NCBI RefSeq assembly: GCF_001436505.1
Contig: NZ_AYYI01000021.1
Location: 21,527-85,526, forward strand
Direction of reading: 5' to 3'
Length of the DNA stretch: 64,000 nt
Source of the DNA: Loigolactobacillus rennini DSM 20253
GTDB lineage: Bacteria; Bacillota; Bacilli; Lactobacillales; Lactobacillaceae
Below, piece by piece: positions 44,019-53,164 of the stretch. Both the position numbers and the translations under genes were made by a program. The number at the start of each line of letters is the position of its first letter. The stretch's first letter is position 1. Below the pieces are notes generated by a model. The model had not been told where the DNA came from. It saw only the letters and a list, made by a program, of their open reading frames with translations, and ran no database searches.

Positions 44019-44679
44019 TACTATTAAGCCGTTGATGCTTTAAACTAGGAAAAATCCAAACATCAGCGTAACCGACAATGGTGCCTTGAAACAGTAAAGC
44101 AAAAATAGTCCCAATATTGACCGCATGAATTTGGTGCGTCAGTAATACTAACACCACAATCACAATAATCGGCGGTGTATAAGCGGCCAGTTGTGCTTTA
44201 ACTGCATTGCCACGCAAATACTTAAAGCGCATAATCTGCATCATATCATCAAGTGGGTGTAAAATAAGGTTTACCCGTTGATAAATTGAAATTGCAACGC
44301 CAATTAGCACCACACCAAATAAATCTAGGATGATTTGGGCAATTAAGGGTAAATGCGTTAAATGAACTGGCCGTAACAGCGTGGTAAAAAAGCCCACTAA
44401 ATAACTAAACGGCAGCATAAACAACAAATTACCCGCAATACGACGTAAATCAACTTCGCGCAACATGCAGATATTTGCTATGATGCCAAAGACACCTTCC
44501 ATGACTAACACTAAAGTTAAGGAAATCGGAATCACATAAATTAAATTTACCGCTGCAGCCGTCCACAAGGCACTACCTAAATTCAAAATCACTGTGAACG
44601 CGTTACCTAATGCATTAATCAACACTGAAAAAGTCAGGTAAAAAATTTGTTGCCCGACAGTTAACTTTTTAACAGCCAT
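43999..44679 (-). CDS. YczE/YitT-like membrane protein
   Basis: 226 aa. Five to six hydrophobic segments. N-terminal FSVLINALGNAFTVILNLGSALWTAAAVNL and the later ISIYQRVNLILHPLDDMMQIMRFKYLRGN match YczE/YyaS-type proteins, often annotated as predicted membrane proteins or sugar-specific permeases on weak evidence. Function unknown. The 3' end overlaps the converging MDR gene. Confidence 0.75.
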   Translation of the reverse strand: MAVKKLTVGQQIFYLTFSVLINALGNAFTVILNLGSALWTAAAVNLIYVIPISLTLVLVMEGVFGIIANICMLREVDLRRIAGNLLFMLPFSYLVGFFTTLLRPVHLTHLPLIAQIILDLFGVVLIGVAISIYQRVNLILHPLDDMMQIMRFKYLRGNAVKAQLAAYTPPIIVIVVLVLLTHQIHAVNIGTIFALLFQGTIVGYADVWIFPSLKHQRLNSINQQSR

Positions 44680-44873
44680 TTCATTCTCCTTTTTAATGTC
44701 ATCTTTACTTGATTTGGTTTCAATTTAACAAATTTTCAATTAAAGTCATCCTACGAGTCAGTATACTGCCAAAATAAAATGTTACCAAACTGTAATCAGA
44801 TTTAGTGGCTAAATCGCTGTTTTTTTAAACAATATTCAGTACAATTAAAGTAGTTAATCGGAAGGAACTGAGA

Positions 44874-45047
44874 ATCGCTACAAACCAAAACTTACCGATT
44901 TACAATTATTTAGGACAGCTAATTCAGCTACAGCTCAATGTGCGCTATACTTTAGGGATTAAGGATGATTACATTTTAGCGCTCGAACCTGGGCAAAAAC
45001 AGCTACGACTGCCTAATCTATTGGCTGCTTCAGCAGCACGTGTTTAA
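44874..45047 (+). CDS. 57-codon reading frame with good promoter and RBS but no canonical start codon
   Basis: TACAAT (44840-44845) could be a -10; GGAAGG follows at 44860-44865, and eight bases on the frame begins with ATC (44874). It reads IATNQNLPIYNYLGQLIQLQ... and ends LEPGQKQLRLPNLLAASAARV with TAA at 45045. No ATG, GTG or TTG occurs in the open frame. Either AUC is used, or the ATG start mutated (G to C) and this is a recent pseudogene. It lies 42 bases upstream of the glycosylasparaginase-type gene. Family not recognised. Confidence 0.4.
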   Translation: MATNQNLPIYNYLGQLIQLQLNVRYTLGIKDDYILALEPGQKQLRLPNLLAASAARV

Positions 45048-45089
45048 ATTCAATCGTCAACAAGCAATTGTTGCAAGGAGGAAGTCATC

Positions 45090-45995
45090 ATGACATGGGG
45101 AATTATTTCAACTTGGCAAATGAGCCTAAGTGGCGTTGCTAAAGCTGCAGAACAATTAGATAGTGGTCGGCCCAGCGGCGATGCCATTCAAACGGCCATT
45201 GAAGATGTAGAAAGCAATCCGGCTTTCAAAAGTGTCGGCTATGGTGGCTTACCGAATGCAGAAGGCACCGTCGAAATGGATGCCGCATTTATGAACGGTG
45301 ACACTTTAAGTATTGGTGCAGTCGCTGCTTTACACGATTTTGCCCACCCCATCGCGATTGCCCGCAATTTATCCCACGAACAACTCAACAATTTCTTAGT
45401 GGGCAGCGGTGCCGATGATTACGCCCAACGGCATGGCTTTACTGGTAAGAACATGCTCACCACCGATATGCAGCGTTATTGGGGCAAACAAGTCCGTAAA
45501 AACGCGACCCGGCACGATGTCTTAAACACGCACGACACAGTTTCGGCAATTAGTTTAGATTACCGCGGGCGGTTGCACACTGGCACTTCAACCACTGGTA
45601 TTTTCATGAAAGCTAAAGGACGGGTTGGCGATGCACCACTGCCTGGCGCTGGTTTCTACTGTGATAATCAGGTGGCTGGTGTGGTGACCACAGGTTTAGG
45701 TGAAGATTTGATGAAAGGCATGTTGCCCATTCGGATTAATGAACTGATCCGCAATGGTGCGACACCCCAAGAAGCTTGCAACCAAGTGGTTTACCCATTT
45801 GTCGATGCTTTATATCAGCGTAGTGGCCACATTGGCGCCGTATCCGTCATCGCCTTAGATAAAAAAGGTGATTGGGGAGTAGCTACCAACACCGCATTTA
45901 CGTTTGTTGTGGCTACCGATCAGTTAGCACCGACGATTTTCAAAGCTGAACGCGGTAAAAACAATACCACCGTTATCGATGAAAAAAACGTTTAG
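45090..45995 (+). CDS. glycosylasparaginase-type Ntn hydrolase (N4-(beta-GlcNAc)-L-asparaginase family)
   Basis: 301 aa. The autocleavage and nucleophile region is NTHDTVSAISLDYRGRLHTGTSTTG, in which Thr after HD becomes the N-terminal nucleophile. The following RVGDAPLPGAGFYCDNQVAGVVTTGLGEDLM matches glycosylasparaginase and plant-type asparaginase sequences (substrate-binding R-V-G-D and T-G-x-G). N-terminal half: AIEDVESNPAFKSVGYGGLPNAEGTVEMDAAFMNGD. It lacks a signal peptide, so it is cytoplasmic; it would hydrolyse an N-acetylglucosaminyl-asparagine or a beta-aspartyl bond. Unusual in lactic acid bacteria. RBS AAGGAGGAAG. Confidence 0.88.
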   Translation: MTWGIISTWQMSLSGVAKAAEQLDSGRPSGDAIQTAIEDVESNPAFKSVGYGGLPNAEGTVEMDAAFMNGDTLSIGAVAALHDFAHPIAIARNLSHEQLNNFLVGSGADDYAQRHGFTGKNMLTTDMQRYWGKQVRKNATRHDVLNTHDTVSAISLDYRGRLHTGTSTTGIFMKAKGRVGDAPLPGAGFYCDNQVAGVVTTGLGEDLMKGMLPIRINELIRNGATPQEACNQVVYPFVDALYQRSGHIGAVSVIALDKKGDWGVATNTAFTFVVATDQLAPTIFKAERGKNNTTVIDEKNV

Positions 45996-46368
45996 CGGCT
46001 ATCTTTGTGGTGCGGAACGAATTTTACTGGCGCCAGCACCGGCAACATTTCAGTTAACGTTGCAATTTAGCGCCCGACAGTGTCCAACATTATATTTACC
46101 AACGGATAATCAACGCCAAGTGCCCGTCAAATTAATCGTTAACGCGGCTCACCACCACTTACAGCTCCAAAGCAAATCACTGCAGCAAACTTGGTTATTA
46201 TTTCCTAGTTTACACCCTAAATTAAAAGTAACTGTTGAACCGACTGGTTTCAGCTGGCAATATGGGTGGCAAAACCACCAAGTTGCTTTAAAGCGACTGG
46301 CTTCACAGCGTTTGGTTATTTTAGCTAGTCAACAGCCTTTAGACTATCACCTGACGATTATGAGTTAA
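45979..46368 (+). CDS. hypothetical protein overlapping the glycosylasparaginase-type gene
   Basis: 129 aa. Starts inside the end of the previous gene (17-base overlap) without a clear ribosome binding site, so translation would depend on coupling. Product MKKTFSGYLCGAERILLAPAPATFQLTLQF..., predicted mostly beta-strand (PVKLIVNAAHHHLQLQ, LKVTVEPTGFSWQYGWQ), no signal peptide. I do not recognise a family. Followed by a strong terminator, which supports a unit with 44874-45995. Confidence 0.6.
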   Translation: MKKTFSGYLCGAERILLAPAPATFQLTLQFSARQCPTLYLPTDNQRQVPVKLIVNAAHHHLQLQSKSLQQTWLLFPSLHPKLKVTVEPTGFSWQYGWQNHQVALKRLASQRLVILASQQPLDYHLTIMS

Positions 46369-46373
46369 GATGT

Positions 46374-46410
46374 AAGCCACGACTTTCAAATTGAAAGTTG
46401 TGGCTTTTTT
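46374..46410 (+). terminator. terminator after the glycosylasparaginase-type unit
   Basis: AAGCCACGACTTTCAA pairs with TTGAAAGTTGTGGCTT (one G-U), followed by TTTT. Confidence 0.9.
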
Positions 46411-46512
46411 GCGCGACCGCATCATTTTCACAGCACTTCAGTAGCATAAATCACTGCAGAGACTTACACTAGACACATTGACCAAAAACTGAGGAAGGAC
46501 TGGTTATGACCT

Positions 46513-49047
46513 ATGCCAACTCAAAAAATCGATCACATTGAAGTTCGGGGCGGAAATGTTCATAATTTAAAAAATATTGATGTCGACATTCCGCTGAATC
46601 AATTTGTTGCTATTTCGGGCTTGTCTGGTTCAGGTAAAAGTTCATTAGCGATGGGCATTTTATATGCCGAAGGTTCCCGGCGCTATTTAGATGCACTCTC
46701 AACCTATACACGACGCCGAATTAGTCAAAACAAACGTTCTAACGTACAAGAAGTCCGGCACATTCCTTCTGCAATTGCTTTAAAACAACGGCCTAATGTC
46801 CCTTCTGAACGTTCTACAGTGGGATCGATGAGTGAAATTTACAACGTGGTGCGGCTTATTTTTTCCCGCTTAGGGTCGGTAGTCTGTCCCAACGGTCACC
46901 GCTTGCCACCTAGTTTAAAAATTGCCCAAGCGATGGATTTGCCTAATCAACCAGATAGCGGTATGGGCATGCTGACTTGCCCGGTTTGTGGTGTCCAATT
47001 TATGGCTCATTCCGCAGAAGATTTTGCGTTTAACGCTGGTGGTGCTTGTCCAAAATGCCACGGTACCGGCCAAGTTCGCGAGTTAGATGAAGCCAAATTA
47101 ATTGGTGATGAGAACAAATCTCTGGCAGAAGGCGCCGTTGCTTCCTGGCATTTACCAGGGCGTAATTTTATGCCCACCATCGCCGCTAGCATGGGCGTTC
47201 GCATTGATGTGCCTTATAAAGACTTATCTGCCAAAGAAAAGCACTTAGTCTTGTACGGCGAAAAAAAGCAGTACCATGTGGACTTCCACACCTCTACCGG
47301 CCGAGTGTTCCATGCTGATAAAGCATTATACGAGAACGCCCACGCCGCAGTGTTAGACTCATTAAAAACTTCTAAAAGTGAACGTTCCATCAAAAAAATC
47401 AACCGTTTCTTCCACTTTTCAACTTGTCCAGTGTGCCACGGCTCCCGGCTAAATCCCGACTTACTCTCCCAATTAGTGGGTGAGAAAAACATTGCCCAGG
47501 TCAGTGCCTTGACGTTAGGGGATTTACCAACTTGGCAAAAAGAAACCATGCGCACTTTACCAGCTGACATGCACAACATGGCCCAAGTTTTGTTTCAAAA
47601 TCTAACTGACAATTTAAAACCGTTATTAGAACTTGGTTTAGATTACTTAACTTTAGGACGAGCTGGCAACACATTATCGACAGGTGAATTACAGCGAATT
47701 CAATTAGCCAAAACATTGCGCACTGAAACTACCGGTGTTCTTTATGTTTTAGATGAGCCTTCCATTGGCTTACACCCTGACAACATCAAAGGGTTAATCA
47801 ATATTTTTCGCGCGTTAATTGCACAAGGCAACTCACTAGTGGTGGTCGATCATGAAGTCGCGATTATCAACGCCGCTGACTGGGTGATTGAGATCGGCCC
47901 TGGCTCTGGTGATGCTGGCGGTCAAGTCATTGCACAAGGAACTCCCAAATCATTAGCCAAGGCACCACATTCGCTAATCAGTCCCTTTATGACTGGAACA
48001 GCGGATATTTTACATACCAAAGTCAAAACCCAAAGCGCCGCGATGACGACCCAATTAAAAGTGGACGGTTATTTTAATTTAAAAAACATTGATGTCACCA
48101 TCCCGGGGAATCAAATCACCACTGTCACTGGTTTTTCTGGTGCTGGCAAAACCAGTCTAATTTTGGACAGTTTAGTGCCAGCAATCCGGCAGCGTAAACA
48201 AGGTGAAGGACTCCCGTCACAGGTCAAACAATTAAAAACCAAATTAACCGATGTTGTGAGTGTGGACTCAAAACCGGTGGGGAAAAATGCCCGCTCAACT
48301 TTAGCCACTTACACCACCATTATGGATCAACTGCGCCACCTATTTGCGCAATTACCAGCTGCCAAAGCGAAACATTACGGCATCGCCTATTTTTCTTACA
48401 ATAATAAACAAGGCGCTTGCCCGCATTGTGGCGGTGTCGGCAGCATCACGTTAGACATTCAATATTTACCTGACATGGTGGAAGTCTGCCCATACTGTCA
48501 CGGCAAACGTTTTAACCCAGAAATCCAAAAAATCCGCTGGAATGGCTATTCGATTGTTGATTTACTGGACTTATCGGTTAAAGAAGCGTTACCCATTTTC
48601 AAAAAAGTGCCGGCCATCTACCGGCAATTACGCTTACTAGATGAAATTGGCCTTAACTACTTACATCTAGGCGAAAGCACCCCGGCTTTATCTGGTGGTG
48701 AAGCCCAACGGTTAAAATTAGTGAACCAATTAAATAAAAAACAAGCCAACACATTGTTTGTCTTTGACGAACCTTCCGTTGGCTTACACCCAAAAGACAT
48801 TCAGACTTTGCTAGGTGTGATGAATCAACTTAAAAGTAAAGGTGCTACCATCATTATCATTACACATGATTTAGATTTAATGCTCAATGCAGACTACTTA
48901 ATCGATCTCGGCCCTAAAGGTGGTGCCGCTGGCGGCCGCGTCATGGCAACTGGCCAACCATTAAACTTAGTTCAAACTGAGCCAGCACCTAGTTTAACCT
49001 TGCAATACCTTAAAGCGCACGCGCAAAAATTTAACGTCCAGGCTTAA
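46513..49047 (+). CDS. UvrA-like excinuclease paralog
   Basis: 844 aa, about 100 shorter than housekeeping UvrA. First half: IEVRGGNVHNLKNIDVDIPLNQFVAISGLSGSGKSSLAMGILY (Walker A), zinc-binding CPVCGVQFMAHSAEDFAFNAGGACPKCHGTG, signature LSTGELQRIQLAKTL, Walker B VLYVLDEPSIGLHP. Second half: VTGFSGAGKTSLILDSL, ACPHCGGVGSITLDIQYLPDMVEVCPYCHGKRFNPE, LSGGEAQRLKLVNQL, LFVFDEPSVGLHP. Both ATP sites look intact. Class of UvrA paralogs associated with drug or DNA-damage tolerance. The ribosome binding site is far (about 14 bases) and fits an upstream 11-codon frame better. Confidence 0.9.
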   Translation: MPTQKIDHIEVRGGNVHNLKNIDVDIPLNQFVAISGLSGSGKSSLAMGILYAEGSRRYLDALSTYTRRRISQNKRSNVQEVRHIPSAIALKQRPNVPSERSTVGSMSEIYNVVRLIFSRLGSVVCPNGHRLPPSLKIAQAMDLPNQPDSGMGMLTCPVCGVQFMAHSAEDFAFNAGGACPKCHGTGQVRELDEAKLIGDENKSLAEGAVASWHLPGRNFMPTIAASMGVRIDVPYKDLSAKEKHLVLYGEKKQYHVDFHTSTGRVFHADKALYENAHAAVLDSLKTSKSERSIKKINRFFHFSTCPVCHGSRLNPDLLSQLVGEKNIAQVSALTLGDLPTWQKETMRTLPADMHNMAQVLFQNLTDNLKPLLELGLDYLTLGRAGNTLSTGELQRIQLAKTLRTETTGVLYVLDEPSIGLHPDNIKGLINIFRALIAQGNSLVVVDHEVAIINAADWVIEIGPGSGDAGGQVIAQGTPKSLAKAPHSLISPFMTGTADILHTKVKTQSAAMTTQLKVDGYFNLKNIDVTIPGNQITTVTGFSGAGKTSLILDSLVPAIRQRKQGEGLPSQVKQLKTKLTDVVSVDSKPVGKNARSTLATYTTIMDQLRHLFAQLPAAKAKHYGIAYFSYNNKQGACPHCGGVGSITLDIQYLPDMVEVCPYCHGKRFNPEIQKIRWNGYSIVDLLDLSVKEALPIFKKVPAIYRQLRLLDEIGLNYLHLGESTPALSGGEAQRLKLVNQLNKKQANTLFVFDEPSVGLHPKDIQTLLGVMNQLKSKGATIIIITHDLDLMLNADYLIDLGPKGGAAGGRVMATGQPLNLVQTEPAPSLTLQYLKAHAQKFNVQA

Positions 49048-49069
49048 TTAGCATCAATTACGACACTAA

Positions 49070-49110
49070 AAAACGGGGACAATTCACATCAGTGAGTTGT
49101 CCCCGTTTTT
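49070..49110 (+). terminator. terminator after the UvrA-like gene
   Basis: AAAACGGGGACAA pairs with TTGTCCCCGTTTT across a 14-base loop, followed by T. Confidence 0.9.
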
Positions 49111-49179
49111 ATCGTTAAAATTACTAATTGACTGCTTTTCAAAACCTAAGCTTCAAGCTAATAGCCATTTCTAATCATT

Positions 49180-50475
49180 TTAGCCAAAGAAACTCAACGA
49201 TAACCAAAGTCCCAATAAAGTGACAAATAAAACTGGGATGGTGATGGTAATCCCAATCTTAAAGTAAGTTCCCCAAGCAATCTTGACATTTTTTTGTGCT
49301 AAAACATGTAACCAAACTAATGTGGCTAAGGAACCGATCGGCGTGATCTTAGGTCCTAAATCCGAACCGATAATATTGGCGTAAACCAATGATTGCTGCA
49401 GCAAGCCGCTAACATTAGCTTCTTTAATCGATAAGGCGTTGATCATCACCGTTGGCATGTTGTTCATAGCTGACGATAAGAATGCGGCCAAATAACCCAT
49501 CCCCATGGTCGCAACAAAACGGCCCCCGGCGACGAAATGCTTGATGACTTGCGCCAATAAGACGGTTAAACCAACATTTTGTAGTCCATAAACCACGACG
49601 TACATCCCGATGGAAAAGAAAACAATGTTCCACGGCGCACCTTTAATCACCGCTTTAGTGTTCACAAATTGACTGCGCTGGCCGATCAACAAGAAAATAG
49701 CCGCAATACTTAATGCAATAAACGAAACTGGGATGTTTAAGAAACTGCTACTGAAATAACCCACTAATAACGCAGCTAAAACAACCCAAGCCACTTTAAA
49801 CATCACCGGGTCTTTAATCGCTGTTTTCGGAGGCGCAATCTTTGTTGCGTCATAGTGTTTTGGCAGCGCCTTTCTAAAATAGAAGTACAAAATACTAATA
49901 CTTGCGACTAATGAAAATAAGTTTGGCAGCCACATTTTCAGCGCATAAGCTGAAAAGGTGATCCCAAAGAAATCAGCCGACACAATGTTGACTAAATTAC
50001 TAACCACTAAAGGCAGCGAGGTGGCATCAGCGATGAAGCCACTGGCAATCACAAAGGGAAAAATTTTGCGCTCATCAAAATCTAACGCCCGCACCATGGC
50101 TAAAACAATCGGCGTTAAAATTAATGCTGCGCCATCATTGGCGAATAAAGCGGCGACAATCGCCCCTAGCACCGCAATTAACACAAACATTTTAATCCCG
50201 TTGCCTTTAGCTAACCGGGCCATGTGTAAAGCTGCCCACTCAAAGAAACCAATTTCATCTAAAATCAACGAAATCAAAATAATCGCCACAAATGACAAGG
50301 TCGCATTCCAAACGATACCCGTTACCGTGCCAACGTCATGAAGCGTTACTACGCCAAAAATTAAAGCTAGTACAGCCCCGCCAATGGCAGACCAACCAAT
50401 GGACAACCCTTTAGGCTGCCAAATCACCAAAACTAATGTTAATAAGAAAATCAAAATTGCCCAAAAAACTTGCAT
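49180..50475 (-). CDS. arsB: arsenite efflux membrane protein ArsB
   Basis: 431 aa, about twelve membrane segments. ArsB features: [84 protein letters not shown], and [18 protein letters not shown]. Exports arsenite or antimonite; works alone on membrane potential or with the ArsA ATPase encoded just upstream (40-base gap), as an ATP-driven pump. Second gene of the arsA-arsB unit. Confidence 0.95.
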   Translation of the reverse strand: MQVFWAILIFLLTLVLVIWQPKGLSIGWSAIGGAVLALIFGVVTLHDVGTVTGIVWNATLSFVAIILISLILDEIGFFEWAALHMARLAKGNGIKMFVLIAVLGAIVAALFANDGAALILTPIVLAMVRALDFDERKIFPFVIASGFIADATSLPLVVSNLVNIVSADFFGITFSAYALKMWLPNLFSLVASISILYFYFRKALPKHYDATKIAPPKTAIKDPVMFKVAWVVLAALLVGYFSSSFLNIPVSFIALSIAAIFLLIGQRSQFVNTKAVIKGAPWNIVFFSIGMYVVVYGLQNVGLTVLLAQVIKHFVAGGRFVATMGMGYLAAFLSSAMNNMPTVMINALSIKEANVSGLLQQSLVYANIIGSDLGPKITPIGSLATLVWLHVLAQKNVKIAWGTYFKIGITITIPVLFVTLLGLWLSLSFFG

Positions 50476-50515
50476 AATGCCTCCACTAATCCTTTATTTT
50501 GATCTAAAACTATTT

Positions 50516-52243
50516 TTAACGTAATTGTGTTTGCTCAAAATCACTTTGCCAAGGGATAACCGCAAAATGTTGCTGAGACAATGAGCGCACCTTTTCAATC
50601 CACGGGATTTCATTTTGTGCCCGCGCTTGCAGACAATCATTTGTCGTTGCTGTCGCTAACATGCTCTGGTTAACCACCCACCAAGTATGGGCAATTCCCG
50701 CGCGCTTTAAATCTACTTTTAACCGCAACGATTCATAAACGGGGGTCGTTTCTGGCAATGTCACCATCACAATTTCGGTTTGTGTCTGGTCCCGTAAGCG
50801 TGGTAGTAATTCAGTAATGGCTGGCGGTACATCACCAGTAGTTCGTGCCACCTCTTTGACGTAACGCTGGGTTGAATCTAGTAGCAATAGCGTATGCCCA
50901 GTAGGCGCCGTATCAATCACCATCACGTCACAATCTTTTTGGGCCACCATTTCTGCAAAAGCTCTAAACACAGCAATTTCTTGCGTACAAGGTGACCGTA
51001 AATCCTCTGCAATGTAGTCTAAATCAGCAGCTTCCATAGTTTGCTTTGCTTGTGTTAGCACTTGATTTTGATAGTCTCGTAAAACCTGTTTTTCGTCAAT
51101 GTGACTCACACTAAGGCCAGGAACATCCAACTGAAATAAGTTTAAATGATCGGCCGGGTCCGTAGTGGCTAGATGAACCACTTTACCTTGTTGCGCCAAA
51201 GCTTTAGCTATTTTTACCGCAACGGTGGTCTTGCCCACACCGCCTTTACCCATGGTGAAAATCAGCCGTTTACCGCTTTGCTTTAAATCAGCAATCACGG
51301 ACGTTAAATCTGGATAATCGTTAATAGTAGTGTTTTGTAACTTGATTGTGGGCTGTTTTTCCTGTAAAACTTGCTTTAATCGCGTGATACCAACAATGTT
51401 ATATGGCCGTAAAGGAATCGAATATGCAGGTAATGTAGTCAGGTTAGCTGGCATCTGTGCAAGATCAGACTGTTGTTGTGTAAAGATTGCTTGTGAGGGC
51501 CGATCATTAGGCGTTTGCAGCACCCCATTTAGCAATAATATTTGCTGCTTAATTCCTGTATTAGCCAATTCAACCGCTGCCCGTGCCGTTTCTACCAAGG
51601 CGGCTTTTTGAGGGCGAGAAACCAACATTAAAGTGGTTAATTGCCTTTGATTTAAAGTCGCTACTGCCTGCTGGTACATGGCTTTTTTATCACCTAAACC
51701 CGCTAATTGACCTAAACAAGAAGCCCCATGCGTATTTTCATCTAAGTATTGATTCCACGCGGCTGGTAACTGCAACATTCTTAACGCATGCCCAGTTGGT
51801 GCCGTATCAAAGATAATATAATCAAATTGCTGCTTGATGTCCGGATCCGTTAAAAAATGAGCAAATTCATTAAAAGCGGCCACTTCAACGGTACAAGAAC
51901 CGGATAATTGTTCTTCCATGTTCGCAATCGCTGCTTCCGGTAATAATTTTCGGTAAGGGGCAACCACACTTTCCTTATATTCCGCCGCTGCAGTGACGGG
52001 ATCGAAGTTTGCTGCCCACAAACCAGCGATTTGCGAAATTTGGCGGGGTTTATTGGTTAGTTCAGTGTGAAAAACATCTTGCAGATTACTGGCTGGATCA
52101 GTTGACACTAGCATGACTTGTTTACCAGCAGTTGCCAAATTAACTGCCGTGGCACTGGCAATCGTGGTCTTGCCCACACCACCTTTACCAGTAAAGAAAA
52201 GATAGGGCGTTAATGCTAAACGCTGCGGAAAATAATTTTTCAT
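50516..52243 (-). CDS. arsA: arsenite efflux pump ATPase ArsA
   Basis: About 575 aa; ATG at 52243 chosen because GGAGGCGAG precedes it. Duplicated ATPase: two deviant Walker A motifs (FFTGKGGVGKTTIASATA near the start and FTMGKGGVGKTTVAVKIA near residue 330) and two DTAPTGH signatures (DTAPTGHALRMLQLP, DTAPTGHTLLLLD). Cysteines in SGSCTVEVAAF, HGASCLGQ and RSPCTQEIAVF fit the three arsenite-binding cysteines of ArsA. Energises ArsB and receives arsenite from ArsD. Preceded by its own ArsR-type operator. Confidence 0.95.
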   Translation of the reverse strand: MKNYFPQRLALTPYLFFTGKGGVGKTTIASATAVNLATAGKQVMLVSTDPASNLQDVFHTELTNKPRQISQIAGLWAANFDPVTAAAEYKESVVAPYRKLLPEAAIANMEEQLSGSCTVEVAAFNEFAHFLTDPDIKQQFDYIIFDTAPTGHALRMLQLPAAWNQYLDENTHGASCLGQLAGLGDKKAMYQQAVATLNQRQLTTLMLVSRPQKAALVETARAAVELANTGIKQQILLLNGVLQTPNDRPSQAIFTQQQSDLAQMPANLTTLPAYSIPLRPYNIVGITRLKQVLQEKQPTIKLQNTTINDYPDLTSVIADLKQSGKRLIFTMGKGGVGKTTVAVKIAKALAQQGKVVHLATTDPADHLNLFQLDVPGLSVSHIDEKQVLRDYQNQVLTQAKQTMEAADLDYIAEDLRSPCTQEIAVFRAFAEMVAQKDCDVMVIDTAPTGHTLLLLDSTQRYVKEVARTTGDVPPAITELLPRLRDQTQTEIVMVTLPETTPVYESLRLKVDLKRAGIAHTWWVVNQSMLATATTNDCLQARAQNEIPWIEKVRSLSQQHFAVIPWQSDFEQTQLR

Positions 52244-52270
52244 GTCACTCGCCTCCAATTGACTGTCCCT

Positions 52271-52292
52271 TACATAGACCTCTATCTATGTA
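52271..52292. promoter_or_regulatory. ArsR operator upstream of arsA
   Basis: TACATAGA-N6-TCTATGTA, 28 bases upstream of the arsA start. Same half-sites and spacing (ACATAGA-N6-TCTATGT) as the arsR operator at 53048-53073. Confidence 0.8.
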
Positions 52293-52296
52293 TAAA

Positions 52297-52341
52297 GCAA
52301 AAAGATAGGCCATTTATGCATGGTTAAGCATAAATAAGCCC
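52297..52341 (-). terminator. likely terminator between arsD and arsA
   Basis: Minus strand GGC-TT-ATTTATGC and GCATAAAT-GG-CC form a stem followed by TATCTTTTTGC. Lies just after the arsD stop. Confidence 0.6.
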
Positions 52342-52351
52342 AAATAACCTG

Positions 52352-52705
52352 TTAACAACACCCACCATTATCCTTGGTTCCAGCCGTTTCAGTTTGTGCT
52401 AAAGACACATGGGTTAGCTGGGATAATTCTGCAAGTGATGGGTAAGCCCCTTTTTTCACAATTTTATGGTCCACTAAAGTAAGCGGTAATGCTTCAGCTC
52501 CATCGGCCTTGATTGCTGCTAAAACGGCTTCATTTTGACTGAAAGCTTTAGGATCTTGGCTGAGGTTAAACCGCTTTGCGGTAACACCCGCTGTTTTTTG
52601 TAATGTTTCAAAGGCTGTCGTAATCATCAGTAACTCCGGATCAACCGTTGGTCCACAGACTCCAGTTGAACAGCACAGTGCGCGTTCATAAAGTGTAATT
52701 TCCAT
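52352..52705 (-). CDS. arsD: arsenic metallochaperone ArsD
   Basis: 117 aa. The three essential metal-binding cysteines are in LYERALCCSTGVCGPTVDPEL (residues 11, 12, 17) and a vicinal Cys pair ends the protein (GGCC). Thioredoxin-like fold with VLAAIKADGAEALPLTLVDHKIVKKGAYPSLAEL. Hands arsenite to ArsA and acts as a weak repressor. Lies 20 bases after arsR. Confidence 0.95.
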   Translation of the reverse strand: MEITLYERALCCSTGVCGPTVDPELLMITTAFETLQKTAGVTAKRFNLSQDPKAFSQNEAVLAAIKADGAEALPLTLVDHKIVKKGAYPSLAELSQLTHVSLAQTETAGTKDNGGCC

Positions 52706-52725
52706 GACTCGTCAACTCCTTTAGC

Positions 52726-53031
52726 CTAATTTTGGGCCTGATGGCAGATACAATCTGCATCCGCACGCAATAATGAATCAGTATTTTGTTTAAACGTCGT
52801 AATAAAATTAGGATCTAACCAATAATGCTGCCACTTGCCCGTTTTCTTCGCCTTAACAATCCCAGCTTTTTGAAGAATCTTCATGTGGTGGGATAAAGTC
52901 GGCTGTGAAAAATCAAAATGCTTTAAAATATCGCAAGCACATAAAGAGCCACAGGATAAAAGATCAATAATTTTTAAACGGTTGGGCTCTGCCATGGCTT
53001 TTAACATATCAGAATAATTTTGGTACTTCAT
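52726..53031 (-). CDS. arsR: arsenite-responsive repressor ArsR
   Basis: 101 aa. Winged helix: MLKAMAEPNRLKIIDLLSCGSLCACDILKHFDFSQPTLSHHMKILQKAGIVKAKKTGKWQHYWLDP. The metal site is C-A-C at the start of the recognition helix (SLCACDIL), with further cysteines in SCGS and in the tail ADCICHQAQN. Releases DNA when it binds arsenite or antimonite. First gene of arsR-arsD; operator immediately upstream and repeated before arsA. Confidence 0.95.
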   Translation of the reverse strand: MKYQNYSDMLKAMAEPNRLKIIDLLSCGSLCACDILKHFDFSQPTLSHHMKILQKAGIVKAKKTGKWQHYWLDPNFITTFKQNTDSLLRADADCICHQAQN

Positions 53032-53047
53032 GTTTCACCTCGAAGCG

Positions 53048-53073
53048 TTTACATAGATAGCCATCTATGTAAA
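53048..53073. promoter_or_regulatory. ArsR operator upstream of arsR
   Basis: Perfect 11-bp inverted repeat TTTACATAGAT-AGCC-ATCTATGTAAA, ending 17 bases before the arsR start. Confidence 0.9.
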
Positions 53074-53114
53074 GAATACAAACAATTGGACTAGAAGTCA
53101 ACCTTTTTTAGCAA

Positions 53115-53152
53115 TAAAAAAGGCAGTCCCAGCATTTTACTGAGACTGCCTT
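53115..53152 (-). terminator. lepB terminator
   Basis: Minus strand AGGCAGTCTCA-GTAAAAT-GCTGGGACTGCCT followed by TTTTTATT. Confidence 0.85.
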
Positions 53153-53164
53153 ATTCTAGTTAAA

